A DNA stretch of 64,000 nt, from the NCBI GenBank assembly GCA_900317975.1, contig ONIZ01000001.1, positions 199,479-263,478 of the forward strand, written 5' to 3'. Origin of the DNA: an uncultured Bacillota bacterium. GTDB taxonomy: Bacteria; Bacillota_I; Bacilli_A; RF39; UBA660. Below are positions 8,719 to 16,827 of the stretch, piece after piece. The notes under the pieces were generated by a model. That model saw only the letters and a list, made by a program, of their open reading frames with translations. It had not been told where the DNA came from and did no database searches. Position 1 is the stretch's first letter, and every line of letters begins with the position of its first letter. Both the position numbers and the translations under genes were made by a program.

Positions 8719-9366
8719 ATGAAAGATAGAGAGTTTTATGCATGTGATCTATGTAAGACAATGACTGATGAAAAGCATTTGTTAGAGAATGCAAGTTTTC
8801 CATGTGCTCATTGCAAAGGTGACCATAATAAGTTCAGAGCATCTAAGCAGTTTACACAGTTTTTATTGAGAAACAATTATAAGCTTAAGCCATTTAATTC
8901 AGTAAAAATCATAATTGGATTTCCTGGTGTTGGTAAGACATATTGTAAAGAATACTTCAAAGGTGGTAGTATCAAAGTGTTAGATAGTGATAGTTCAAAT
9001 TTTAGTAAAGATAATTTCCCTCATAACTATATTGATTTCATAAAAGAAGTCATATATAAGAATGATGCTGACTTATTATTTGTTTCTTCTCATGAAGATG
9101 TTCGTAAAGCTATCTATAATGATGACTTTATAATGAATAATGCCGCAATATATATTTGCTATCCAGACAAATCATTAAAAGAAGACTTCATAAACAGGTA
9201 TAAGAATAGAGGCAATAATGATAATTTCATAAACCTGATTTCTAATAATTGGGATAAGTGGATAGATGATATAGAAAAAGAAGCATATTTCTTTCCAATG
9301 AAACTTCAAGTAGAGAATGACACATTATTTAATCAAATAAAATTATTAGCATTAAACAATATATGA
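8719..9366 (+). CDS. Zinc-ribbon plus P-loop nucleotide kinase-like protein
   Basis: 215 residues. Residues 9-33 hold CDLC and CAHC pairs (zinc-ribbon-like). A Walker A motif GFPGVGKT follows at about residues 75-82, then a strand with Asp/Ser (KVLDSDSSNF) and LLFVSSHEDVRKAI, in the order of P-loop nucleotide/nucleoside kinases. The Arg-rich NRYKNRG segment may be a lid. It is likely a nucleoside monophosphate kinase-like enzyme or an RNA/DNA 5'-kinase; the substrate is unknown. It overlaps the next small gene by ATGA, showing translational coupling. Confidence 0.65.
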   Translation: MKDREFYACDLCKTMTDEKHLLENASFPCAHCKGDHNKFRASKQFTQFLLRNNYKLKPFNSVKIIIGFPGVGKTYCKEYFKGGSIKVLDSDSSNFSKDNFPHNYIDFIKEVIYKNDADLLFVSSHEDVRKAIYNDDFIMNNAAIYICYPDKSLKEDFINRYKNRGNNDNFINLISNNWDKWIDDIEKEAYFFPMKLQVENDTLFNQIKLLALNNI

Positions 9367-9473
9367 GAGACTTTTTAGAAGCAATATATGAATATCCATG
9401 GGTAACATTTTTTGTATTCATATTATTAATGGCTATCTTAGAAAAAATTAAAGAAATATTTCACGGAGATTGA
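9363..9473 (+). CDS. 36-residue single-pass membrane peptide
   Basis: MRDFLEAIYEYPWVTFFVFI continuing through LLMAILEK to a charged end KIKEIFHGD. One hydrophobic segment (about residues 12-26) with acidic residues before it and basic residues after it. The ATGA overlap with the kinase-like gene decides the start. Function unknown; small membrane peptides in early phage operons often modify the host envelope. Confidence 0.55.
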   Translation: MRDFLEAIYEYPWVTFFVFILLMAILEKIKEIFHGD

Positions 9474-9490
9474 ATATTCTCGGAGATTTA

Positions 9491-9504
9491 CTATATTAAT
9501 AATG
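9491..9504 (+). promoter_or_regulatory. Candidate early-type promoter box CTATATTAATAATG
   Basis: 33 nt before the start at 9537, near-identical to the boxes at 40685 and 58035. Confidence 0.45.
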
Positions 9505-9536
9505 TAATTAATATTATTCATTAAAAATTTAAAGTT

Positions 9537-9758
9537 ATGGCTAATTTAAATTTCAATCTCCAGGCAGCTCTCAACGGGGCAAACGTTCAAACTAAAAACG
9601 GTCAGAAGGCCAGAGTAATTTGCCAGACAAGGGACAAGATCTTGGTTCAGGTATACTCCAATATCTGTAGCTACAAGAACTATCAGGCTAAGTACAATCT
9701 TGACGGTTCACGTTGGTCTCCCAATTCGCCTTCCAATGATGACTTGGTCATGGCTTAA
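9537..9758 (+). CDS. 73-residue hypothetical protein, less AT-rich than its neighbours
   Basis: Starts MANLNFNLQAALNGANVQTK and ends NSPSNDDLVMA. It is small and soluble, with a compact beta-like pattern (KARVICQTRDKILVQVYS). The codons use more G/C at third positions than surrounding genes (CTC, AAC, GGC, GCC), which suggests high expression or separate acquisition. No family recognised. It has its own promoter box. Confidence 0.65.
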   Translation: MANLNFNLQAALNGANVQTKNGQKARVICQTRDKILVQVYSNICSYKNYQAKYNLDGSRWSPNSPSNDDLVMA

Positions 9759-9787
9759 TCTTCAACAAAATATTTAATTTACTGATT

Positions 9788-10018
9788 ATGTGCAAGTATA
9801 AAAGAGAAGATTTGTCTAAACGACTTCTGGAAAGATGCCAAGTATGCATGCATGGCGGAAGAAACATCTTTCCAGATTGTGTTGACTTTGATCCAATTAA
9901 GAATTGCTATTATTTTGATGACATAAACGATGATGATCCTCGTGAAGAAGACTATGATTGTGGAGCTTATATGCATCAGAGTGACTATGAAGAATTGAAA
10001 CAGTTGTTTGGAAAATAA
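9788..10018 (+). CDS. 76-residue acidic Cys-containing hypothetical protein
   Basis: MCKYKREDLSKRLLERCQVC followed by an acidic stretch DDINDDDPREEDYDCG. Five cysteines and several His/Asp suggest metal binding, but the spacing does not match a named zinc finger. It lies between small early genes. Function unknown. Confidence 0.6.
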   Translation: MCKYKREDLSKRLLERCQVCMHGGRNIFPDCVDFDPIKNCYYFDDINDDDPREEDYDCGAYMHQSDYEELKQLFGK

Positions 10019-10027
10019 TATATATTT

Positions 10028-10225
10028 ATGGAATATTTTTTAGTATATTTAGTATTTGGGGCTTTAGTAGCTATTGTTTGCTGGTTTTTCTTTGGAAACA
10101 AATTGTCCATATTCCGTAATATTTTCTTAATATTATTTATACTGATAAGTATTTTATGGCCATGTGTACTTATTGCAATGATCTATGCAATCATATATAA
10201 TATATATCATGGTTATCTTTTTTAA
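10028..10225 (+). CDS. 65-residue two-pass membrane protein
   Basis: Almost entirely hydrophobic: one segment at residues 3-22 (YFLVYLVFGALVAIVCWFFF), a short polar turn with GNKLSIFRN, and a second segment at about 32-58. No signal cleavage site. Nine nt separate it from the previous gene. Probably an inner-membrane protein; function unknown. Confidence 0.6.
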   Translation: MEYFLVYLVFGALVAIVCWFFFGNKLSIFRNIFLILFILISILWPCVLIAMIYAIIYNIYHGYLF

Positions 10226-10260
10226 TTATATTTTTAAATAAAATATATAAGCATTATCAT

Positions 10261-10419
10261 ATGATCTGTCAAAACAAAGAAACAAAAATCAAATATAATT
10301 TCAAAGAGCAAGCTGACAAGAAAATAAAGCTATGGAATAACCTTACAAAAAGAAAATTTGTTTCATTGGATGAATTTAATGAAAATTATAACATTATTGA
10401 TAAATTTCTGTCACTTTAA
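10261..10419 (+). CDS. 52-residue basic small protein
   Basis: Open frame starting MICQNKETKIKYNFKEQADK and ending IIDKFLSL, with TAA at 10417. It is Lys-rich and hydrophilic. An AT-rich TATTTTTAAAT tract lies just upstream. No family recognised; accepted because it fills a gap in the rightward operon and has native codon use. Confidence 0.5.
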   Translation: MICQNKETKIKYNFKEQADKKIKLWNNLTKRKFVSLDEFNENYNIIDKFLSL

Positions 10420-10421
10420 TA

Positions 10422-10435
10422 CTATATTATAATTA
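10422..10435 (+). promoter_or_regulatory. Candidate early-type promoter box CTATATTATAATTA
   Basis: 42 nt before the exported-protein gene at 10477. Confidence 0.4.
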
Positions 10436-10476
10436 ACTTAGAATATTAATGTTTAATCAATAAAGTTTAATTATTT

Positions 10477-10947
10477 ATGAGAAAAATTATTTTTACAGTT
10501 TTAATTAGTTTGATTTGTGTATGTGGATTTTCTCAAAATCATTATCCACAATTACCTTCTAGACCTCCTGTAACTCAAGTTCCTCAGATGCCAGATGTTG
10601 CAGAGAATTATGATATGAGTGAGATCAATATTGATCGTTTGGCTGAAAGACTTAAGCTCAATGACTACCAGACAGAATATCTTAAGATCGCTCATGAGAC
10701 TATGGTAGATGACATTGCTAAAAGTGCAGAACAGAATGGATTCATTAAGACTCGTCATCTTGACAAAGCAATTGCTAACAATATCAAAACTATGAAGAAA
10801 GTATTGAATGATGAGCAATTTAAGCTTTATAGTGAATTACTTACTACAACAATCAGAAATAATTTTAATATGATGTTGTACAATACTTTCAAGGACATGC
10901 CAAGACGACGTCCAATTCCATTCCGCAGAATTATGCCTGCAAATTAA
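10477..10947 (+). CDS. Exported Spy/CpxP-like small protein
   Basis: 156 residues with a clear signal peptide (MRKIIFTVLISLICVCGFSQ, cleavage likely after FS or SQ). A Pro-rich stretch (about 25-40) follows, then two helical segments with ERLKLNDYQTEYLKIAHETM and KVLNDEQFKLYSELL. The paired 'L-N-D-x-Q' helices resemble periplasmic Spy/CpxP-like proteins and a family of short exported Bacteroidales proteins. The mature protein would lie in the periplasm. It may be acquired from the host and could act as an envelope chaperone or superinfection factor; this is inference. Shares a transcript with the small gene at 10967. Confidence 0.65.
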   Translation: MRKIIFTVLISLICVCGFSQNHYPQLPSRPPVTQVPQMPDVAENYDMSEINIDRLAERLKLNDYQTEYLKIAHETMVDDIAKSAEQNGFIKTRHLDKAIANNIKTMKKVLNDEQFKLYSELLTTTIRNNFNMMLYNTFKDMPRRRPIPFRRIMPAN

Positions 10948-10966
10948 ATATTTTATAATAAATATT

Positions 10967-11179
10967 ATGGGTAAATTATTTCATGACATTATTACAGAAG
11001 AGCCAGTTGATGGTGAGTACTATTATCTTTTTACAAAGTTTGGAGCATTAATTGGTGAAGGAGAATGGGAAGCAGATAATCAAGACTTTTATAACAATCA
11101 GGATGACATTACTTTCTTGCCTGAGAATATTGATTATTTTATGAGTGTACCGAGTAAAGAACAACTTAAATCATTATAA
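10967..11179 (+). CDS. 70-residue acidic hypothetical protein
   Basis: MGKLFHDIITEEPVDGEYYY at the start, then FGALIGEGEWEADNQDF. Acidic, soluble and unrecognised. Four nt before the next gene, so probably part of the 10477-12975 operon. Confidence 0.6.
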   Translation: MGKLFHDIITEEPVDGEYYYLFTKFGALIGEGEWEADNQDFYNNQDDITFLPENIDYFMSVPSKEQLKSL

Positions 11180-11182
11180 AAT

Positions 11183-11812
11183 ATGAATAAAGAAACAACT
11201 TATTATGTTAATCATGCAGTAGATGTCTCTGAGGACGCTACTTATTCACTTATTGACAAAGGACTTAACAATGCCGCTACATTGGTAATTAAAGAAGGCA
11301 TTTCTACTATCTATTTTGAATCTGGTAAGCCTGAGCAAGTATTTTCCGAATTCAATGATGTAATTAATTTTGTTGAAGATGAAGGTTGGACATTTGTAAA
11401 ACTTCTATCAGGAAACAAGAGATGGAAAGAATATAATCCTAATCCCAAGGAACGAAATATTGGAGATTGTACTCTTCGTTCTTATTGCGCAGCATTTGAC
11501 ATTACTTGGGATCAGGCATTTGATATTGCTTCACAGGTAGCCAAAGAGAATTCTACGCTTATCCAATATGTGGCAGACAAGGTTCTATTGGAATCATTCA
11601 ATTGTGTAGTTGATGCGACATATAACAAGAAGAGTGTAAAAGGCAAGGATAGGATTACAGTAAATGAATTTGCTATGACTCATCCTTATGGTACATATAT
11701 TCTTCATATGCGTTCTCATCAGGTTACAGTAATTGATGGTTTGTATTGGGATAGCTGGGATTGTGGAGACAAGAAAATTGATACAGTTTATTTGCCTCCA
11801 AAGAAGAAGTAA
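11183..11812 (+). CDS. Papain/C39-like cysteine-protease-fold protein
   Basis: 209 residues. The C-terminal 120 residues carry NIGDCTLRSYCAAFDITWDQ with candidate nucleophile Cys96 at a helix start, then HMRSHQVTVIDG with candidate His179, then YWDSWDCGD as the third-residue region. This Cys...His...Asp order and the GDCxxR...W context match papain-like/C39-like proteins found in many phages. The N-terminal ~90 residues form a separate unrecognised domain. It may cleave a host or phage protein or act as an amidase; no substrate can be read from sequence. Confidence 0.6.
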   Translation: MNKETTYYVNHAVDVSEDATYSLIDKGLNNAATLVIKEGISTIYFESGKPEQVFSEFNDVINFVEDEGWTFVKLLSGNKRWKEYNPNPKERNIGDCTLRSYCAAFDITWDQAFDIASQVAKENSTLIQYVADKVLLESFNCVVDATYNKKSVKGKDRITVNEFAMTHPYGTYILHMRSHQVTVIDGLYWDSWDCGDKKIDTVYLPPKKK

Positions 11813-11815
11813 TAC

Positions 11816-12067
11816 ATGAATAATAGATATGAATCTATGGGAGAGCATATACGAAACAAGCTCTCCCATTATGAAATGCTATTGACATTAATAAAAGATC
11901 TTAAGAAATCTGAACATAATATAGAACAGTTCAATAAGACAAAGAACTTGTTGTATAATGCTGTATCAATTGAACCTCTTGAAGAACTTGTTAGAATATC
12001 TAAAATGAATGAAATAGAATCAATTAAATGGATTAGAAAACAATATGATAGGAAAACCAAAGTTTAA
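11816..12067 (+). CDS. 83-residue helical hypothetical protein
   Basis: MNNRYESMGEHIRNKLSHYE onward; predicted mostly helical, with leucine spacing suggestive of a helical hairpin. Its end overlaps the next gene by 23 nt. No family recognised. Confidence 0.6.
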   Translation: MNNRYESMGEHIRNKLSHYEMLLTLIKDLKKSEHNIEQFNKTKNLLYNAVSIEPLEELVRISKMNEIESIKWIRKQYDRKTKV

Positions 12068-12605
12068 TTACGGAGATATTGTTGCATTTCAACTTAAAGA
12101 TGGGAAATATAAGGGAGAAATCCATATCATAGATAAATACGGTACATTTGATAATTCTAATGAGCCATCTTATGATATTTTAGTTAAAGATGCTTATAAA
12201 GAAGGCGATAGTTATTATAAACCAAATGGGAATAATGACTGTTTGTTTAAACATATTTCGGAACATATGATTATAACTAAAAAGATTTATATTAGTCTTC
12301 CAATTAAGATTGATGAGAAGACAGTTGCAAAACGATTTAAAGAAGCAAAAGAATATATTTCTAAGCTACCTTCATTAAAAGATTATGTTGTTGTTGGACC
12401 AATTAATATCAATGACTTTGATGATACTGGACTTACAGCTAAAAGAGATCATGACTATGCTTGGTATATGGGAGAAGACATCAAGGAACTGTTGAGAGCT
12501 GATGCTATCTTTATGGGAGCTGGTTGGGAGAAATCTGAAGGATGCCGTTGTGAGTTGGCTACTGCGAAGATCTATAATAAACAAATAATCTATCAACACC
12601 GTTAA
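12045..12605 (+). CDS. DUF4406 (deoxyribosyltransferase-like) protein with an extra N-terminal domain
   Basis: 186 residues. The N-terminal ~75 residues (FNYGDIVAFQLKDGKYKGEI) look like a small beta domain. The C-terminal part carries KKIYISLPI, then YAWYMGEDIKELLRADAIFM and GAGWEKSEGCRCELATAKIY, a clear DUF4406 pattern. DUF4406 proteins resemble nucleoside 2-deoxyribosyltransferases and are common in phages. They are thought to act on nucleotides or nucleotide-like ligands, with no established reaction. It overlaps the upstream gene, which fixes ATG 12045 as the earliest start. Confidence 0.7.
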   Translation: MIGKPKFNYGDIVAFQLKDGKYKGEIHIIDKYGTFDNSNEPSYDILVKDAYKEGDSYYKPNGNNDCLFKHISEHMIITKKIYISLPIKIDEKTVAKRFKEAKEYISKLPSLKDYVVVGPININDFDDTGLTAKRDHDYAWYMGEDIKELLRADAIFMGAGWEKSEGCRCELATAKIYNKQIIYQHR

Positions 12606-12609
12606 TATT

Positions 12610-12975
12610 ATGATTTATTCTATTGATGACTTATGTTCTGTATCTTATGATAATGAACAAATTGAAGATGTATCAAAAAATTTATTGAATTCATTGGTTG
12701 TTGGTATGTTTCGTTATGCTAAGATAGACAATCTTGCTGATAATGAAATAATTGAACTTATTAGGAAAGATAATGAATGGTTCAACAAATATTATTGGAC
12801 AACTGCTCAAAGAGTTAGATTCATCAAAAAACTAAACCAAGTGTTTTCAAACTTATATAATTTCGGCCCAAATAAATGTCAGAACTCATCAATTGAATGG
12901 ATAATGAAATACGGGTTGAAAAACAAAGAATTTAAAAAGCCAATCAATAGAAAACAAAAAACTTCTAAGAAATAG
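12610..12975 (+). CDS. 121-residue hypothetical protein
   Basis: MIYSIDDLCSVSYDNEQIED at the start, a helical middle, and a Lys-rich C terminus (NRKQKTSKK). No recognised motif. Four nt after the DUF4406 gene, so the last gene of that operon. Confidence 0.6.
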   Translation: MIYSIDDLCSVSYDNEQIEDVSKNLLNSLVVGMFRYAKIDNLADNEIIELIRKDNEWFNKYYWTTAQRVRFIKKLNQVFSNLYNFGPNKCQNSSIEWIMKYGLKNKEFKKPINRKQKTSKK

Positions 12976-12999
12976 ATTGAATTGATTTGGTGTTGTTGT

Positions 13000-13013
13000 C
13001 TATTTTATATATA
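13000..13013 (+). promoter_or_regulatory. Candidate early-type promoter box CTATTTTATATATA
   Basis: 26 nt before the resolvase start; TTTG lies 10 nt upstream of the box. Confidence 0.4.
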
Positions 13014-13038
13014 ACCACAAAAATATCTTAGTTTAATT

Positions 13039-13665
13039 GTGGAAATATTTATCGGAATAGACCAATCAATAAATTCAACAGGAATCACTATACAAAAATT
13101 TGAGAATAATCAACTTGTTAAAGAAAATTTCTATATAATTACAGGGAAAGTTTCAAAGAAAGCATTAAGTATTTCTCAATCATTAAATAATTTTGATTAT
13201 ATTTTATACAATAAGCTTGAAAAATCAGATTCAAAAAACAATAATGAATTTGAATTTTTCAAGCTTATGAACATTGTATCTATAACTGATATAATCTTAG
13301 ACCTTATTGATCATTCTTGTGAAAGCAGTTTAGACAAAATCTATATAGCAATGGAGGGAATTTCTTATTCTTCTTCCCAAACAAAATCATTAATTGATTT
13401 GTCTGGGCTTTCATATGTATTAAGATATAGAATAAACAATTTCTTCAAATCACATCAAGATCAATGTGGAGGATTGTATATATTTACTCCTGGTGAAATA
13501 AAGAAATTTGCTACTGGAAATGGAAATGCAAATAAAGATATGATGGTAAACTTGTTTAAGAACCTTAAGAATGATTTAAAAGTGTTACCAAAAATTGATG
13601 ATATAGCGGATTCTTTTTGGATTTGTGCTTATATACAGAATATTCACACAGATATACTTCTGTGA
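13039..13665 (+). CDS. RuvC-like Holliday-junction resolvase
   Basis: 208 residues with a GTG start. RNase H-fold signatures: IFIGIDQSINSTGI with Asp8 on the first strand, IAMEGISY with Glu106, FTPGEIKKFATGNGNANKD (the K-x-x-x-G-x-G-x-A-x-K element of RuvC), and a C-terminal IDDIADSFW supplying the final acidic pair. It should cut branched DNA during phage recombination and packaging. Length is close to the RuvC norm with a small insert at residues 45-75. The GTG start is chosen because no ATG precedes the first catalytic strand. Confidence 0.82.
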   Translation: MEIFIGIDQSINSTGITIQKFENNQLVKENFYIITGKVSKKALSISQSLNNFDYILYNKLEKSDSKNNNEFEFFKLMNIVSITDIILDLIDHSCESSLDKIYIAMEGISYSSSQTKSLIDLSGLSYVLRYRINNFFKSHQDQCGGLYIFTPGEIKKFATGNGNANKDMMVNLFKNLKNDLKVLPKIDDIADSFWICAYIQNIHTDILL

Positions 13666-13738
13666 CACCCTACTCATCTCAAATTAAAAATCAATTAAAT
13701 TATATATACACAAGAAAATATATTAGTAGAGATCATTT

Positions 13739-14728
13739 ATGATGAAAAAAATTATAATAATGGTAATGTCATGCAACAAAGATGTCTTTATAGATGAAGA
13801 ACAGGCAGTTAGAGAAACATGGCTAAAAGATGTTATAGATGGCAAATATGAAAACATTGACTATATGATCTACAGAGGTGATGAAGACTTGTTGAATCAT
13901 AAATATGAAAAAGACAAGCATTTATTGTCATTACGTTGTGAAGATGACTATGATCATACATTCAAGAAATCTTATTATGCTTTCTATTTATTGAAGAAGA
14001 TCTTTGGTGAATATGACTATGTATTCAAGACAAATACTTCAACATATGTAAATGTACCATTACTTAATCAGTTCATTCAAGAATTAGACAATGATGATGA
14101 CTATTATTCTTCAGATGTCTATTCATTAAGTAATATTGCCGCACCAGCTCCATTAGATCTATATGGGAGAGGAAATGGACTTATCTTAAGTAAGAAGCAT
14201 ATTGATACTATAATAACAGAAGGGATTAGTTTCTTATATATAACAAATGGACCGGATGATGCTTACATTTCAAACATATTGAATAGCTATTGGATAAAGA
14301 AAAAAGAAAATTATATAGATCATATCAAGTCATTTGCTCATGGATGGTATAGATGCATTCCAACAAATCATGACTTCAAACATCAGTTATGTACATTTGG
14401 AAATACTAATATTGATTGGGAATTCTTAAGGAAATTCATAACAGTTCAAATAAAGATATATCATCAAGACAGATCAAATGAGAAAGAAAAGCATTATGAA
14501 CTTCATAAGATATTCCAAGAGAATAGATATGACAAAGAAGAACTTAATAGACAAACAGAATTCAATAAAGAATATTCTAAAAACTATTCAGTATTCATTG
14601 GTTCCATTCTTGGATATATTGACTTTGATAATTGGAAAACTATTGATAAACTGAATCTTTATATATTAGAACAAAATAATAAAGCTACCGATGATGTAGC
14701 GTATGGAATAAAGAACAAATGGCTATAA
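13739..14728 (+). CDS. Glycosyltransferase (GT31/beta-1,3-galactosyltransferase-like)
   Basis: 329 residues. Begins with strand IIIMVMSCNKD, then AVRETWLKDVI (the R-x-T-W element of GT31-type enzymes), CEDDYDHTFKKSYYAF (like the D-Y-x-N-L-T-x-K region), then YVFKTNTSTYVNVPLL where classical members have K-x-D-D-D-x-F-V-N. The usual DxD metal motif is therefore replaced by NTS. It probably transfers a sugar to phage DNA, a virion protein or host glycan; none can be chosen from sequence. Codons 1-2 are both Met, so the start could be 13742. It is followed by a perfect palindromic terminator. Confidence 0.65.
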   Translation: MMKKIIIMVMSCNKDVFIDEEQAVRETWLKDVIDGKYENIDYMIYRGDEDLLNHKYEKDKHLLSLRCEDDYDHTFKKSYYAFYLLKKIFGEYDYVFKTNTSTYVNVPLLNQFIQELDNDDDYYSSDVYSLSNIAAPAPLDLYGRGNGLILSKKHIDTIITEGISFLYITNGPDDAYISNILNSYWIKKKENYIDHIKSFAHGWYRCIPTNHDFKHQLCTFGNTNIDWEFLRKFITVQIKIYHQDRSNEKEKHYELHKIFQENRYDKEELNRQTEFNKEYSKNYSVFIGSILGYIDFDNWKTIDKLNLYILEQNNKATDDVAYGIKNKWL

Positions 14729-14733
14729 CAAAC

Positions 14734-14766
14734 AAAGAGCAGAATATTCGAATATTCTGCTCTTTT
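14734..14766. terminator. Bidirectional terminator (32-nt perfect palindrome)
   Basis: AAAGAGCAGAATATTC (14734-14749) is followed directly by its exact reverse complement (14750-14765) and T. Flanking A and T runs make it work in both directions, between the convergent genes at 13739 and 14785. Confidence 0.85.
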
Positions 14767-14784
14767 ATATATGTATTAATGGAA

Positions 14785-16071
14785 TTAATTTTCTAATAAT
14801 GCAAGATCTCTAGCTGCTTTATTAAGTACTGCAATAATAGCTGGATTGTTCTTATTAGCTTCTGCCAACATTGCAATCTTCTTCTTTCTTGCTATCATTT
14901 GTTCTTCTTTAGCCTTTGCAAGTTCTTCTTGGATTACTTCATATTCATCTGGATTTTGTTTCTTTACATCTTCATTGATTCTGTCTTCATAAAGATATTT
15001 GAGATCAATACCAGAAACTTTTGTAACTTCCTTAAGAGCTTCAATCATATAGTCAAAGTCCTTAGAATAGATTCCTGAATGAACTGAATTGTTTACAGCC
15101 ATTGTGACATTATCTTTAGCTTCAATGATTGTACAAACAATACCAGTAGAAGTCTTCAATACATTTGCACAATCCATTACAAATACATGATCCATAGCTT
15201 CAAATACTTGTGAAATAGCATTTGTAACATTCATAAATGTAAGCTTCTCATTCATCATCATTGTTCTAGAAATAGTATTGCAATACTCATTAAATTTTTC
15301 AGGGCTATCAAATGTTTCATTGATCTTAGAACCCTTAGTAAATTCCAATGTAGTATTTTCATCAGACTCTTTGATTATAACCTTACATGTATCAAATCCA
15401 CTCTTCCATTCATAAGAAAGAACACCATCATTATTTGTGAATGATTCAAGAAGAGTATTGATCTGATTGAATTTAACATTATCACAAACAGCTTCAGTTA
15501 CTGTTGATTGATCTTTCTTTACCTTATATGTCTTATTGAAAATCTTGAAATATTTGTCACCATCTTCATTCTCATATACAAATGAAATAGGATTGGAAAC
15601 CATGTAGTTAGGAGCAATCGTTTCATTTATAGAAGAATTGAAGACTTGCTTGCAAATCATTCTAAATTCTGGTATATATTGGATTCCCTTAAGAGCACCT
15701 GACTTAATGTAAGATACAACTTGTGATTCATCCATTTCTAATAGCTTACCAACTTGTTCTACACCTGTCTTAGCGATATAGTTATAAGTTGATTTGTTGT
15801 TTTCAATAGATTCACAAGCGCTAGCCAATTGCCAAGAGATCTTATTCTCATTGATAAAACTTAATACAGACTCTAAAATACTAGCTAAACCTGTATCAAA
15901 ACTATATTTTTGGGCTTCCTTAACGAAACCATTAATAAGACTACAAGATGTTGGATTAGTAAATAAATATGCCTTGTAGTTAGTAATCAATTCTTTACCT
16001 GCTTCTGTAACAGCATCACATCCAGTAATCTTGCCAGCAAAATCCAGGTCTTTAAGTAATTTTATGTTCAT
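14785..16071 (-). CDS. Probable virion/structural protein, unassigned
   Basis: 428 residues, starting MNIKLLKDLDFAGKITGCDA. Mostly helical at both ends, with a beta-rich middle (about residues 150-290) and a charged coiled-coil-like C terminus (EELAKAKEEQMIARKKKIAM). It contains AVTEAG near residue 20, which fits an I/V-x-E cleavage site. No family recognised. Position next to other late genes and a late-type promoter box 60 nt upstream support a head or internal virion role. Confidence 0.5.
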   Translation of the reverse strand: MNIKLLKDLDFAGKITGCDAVTEAGKELITNYKAYLFTNPTSCSLINGFVKEAQKYSFDTGLASILESVLSFINENKISWQLASACESIENNKSTYNYIAKTGVEQVGKLLEMDESQVVSYIKSGALKGIQYIPEFRMICKQVFNSSINETIAPNYMVSNPISFVYENEDGDKYFKIFNKTYKVKKDQSTVTEAVCDNVKFNQINTLLESFTNNDGVLSYEWKSGFDTCKVIIKESDENTTLEFTKGSKINETFDSPEKFNEYCNTISRTMMMNEKLTFMNVTNAISQVFEAMDHVFVMDCANVLKTSTGIVCTIIEAKDNVTMAVNNSVHSGIYSKDFDYMIEALKEVTKVSGIDLKYLYEDRINEDVKKQNPDEYEVIQEELAKAKEEQMIARKKKIAMLAEANKNNPAIIAVLNKAARDLALLEN

Positions 16072-16130
16072 ATTCTGTTTTTATTTGGTATATTTTGAGT
16101 TTTAATTAATAGCTGTTATACTATTATATA

Positions 16131-16141
16131 ATTAAAAATAA
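16131..16141 (-). promoter_or_regulatory. Candidate late-type promoter box TTATTTTTAAT
   Basis: Exact 11-mer on the minus strand in the 76-nt gap upstream of 16071, followed by ATATAATAGTATAA. Confidence 0.45.
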
Positions 16142-16147
16142 ATAATT

Positions 16148-16795
16148 TTATAAAATATTGTTTAATTCTTCTTTATTAAATAAAACATTAATTGTCTTAT
16201 AGAATAATTCTGTTAAATGTTCTTTGTTATCATAATCATATTTGTCATTAAACCATTGATCATAATCAGAATCTTCTAATAATTTATCAATAACATTTAA
16301 TCTATTACTGTTATCAACATGCTTTATCATACCTAACCCATATTCATTAAAGAATAATAAATAAATATTTTCTTTATTAATATATTCAGGTAGTTTGACT
16401 AAAGATTTCCAAACATCTCCACACCATTCTCCAGTATTTGTCTTTGTAGCAATTCTTTTGTTTTTAGGAAAACAATCATGAAATACTATTACACCACCTT
16501 TATTTAAATGTTTTAATGAATTGACAATATCCTTATCAACCTGATCTTCATGATGTAAGCCATCTATAAATATAATATCATACATTTTGTCTGCAGGCAT
16601 TTGAGCAAACATCTCATCAGATGTCATATGATATGTCAAATTGTTTATGCGCTTATTAGGATCACAACATTCTTTATTTTGTATATTAATAGCATTAAAT
16701 GTAGCCCCAGTATCTGTTCCTATTTCAAGATATGATTGATAGTTCTTTAGTTTAATGATATAGTTTATTGTGTCCCTTTGATGAATTTTTCCCAT
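16148..16795 (-). CDS. Class I SAM-dependent methyltransferase
   Basis: 215 residues. Motif I YLEIGTDTGATFNAI (SAM-binding glycine loop), an acidic residue near CCDPNKRI, and post-motif strands DIIFIDGLHHEDQVDKDI and NKGGVIVFHDCFPKN, the pattern of Methyltransf_24-type enzymes. These often methylate sugars or small molecules and are frequent in Bacteroidetes glycan loci. The target in this phage is unknown. It sits inside a run of virion genes, so it may modify a virion component. Confidence 0.75.
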   Translation of the reverse strand: MGKIHQRDTINYIIKLKNYQSYLEIGTDTGATFNAINIQNKECCDPNKRINNLTYHMTSDEMFAQMPADKMYDIIFIDGLHHEDQVDKDIVNSLKHLNKGGVIVFHDCFPKNKRIATKTNTGEWCGDVWKSLVKLPEYINKENIYLLFFNEYGLGMIKHVDNSNRLNVIDKLLEDSDYDQWFNDKYDYDNKEHLTELFYKTINVLFNKEELNNIL

Positions 16796-16827
16796 GTTAT
16801 AATATTATTTTGTATTTATTTTTGTAT

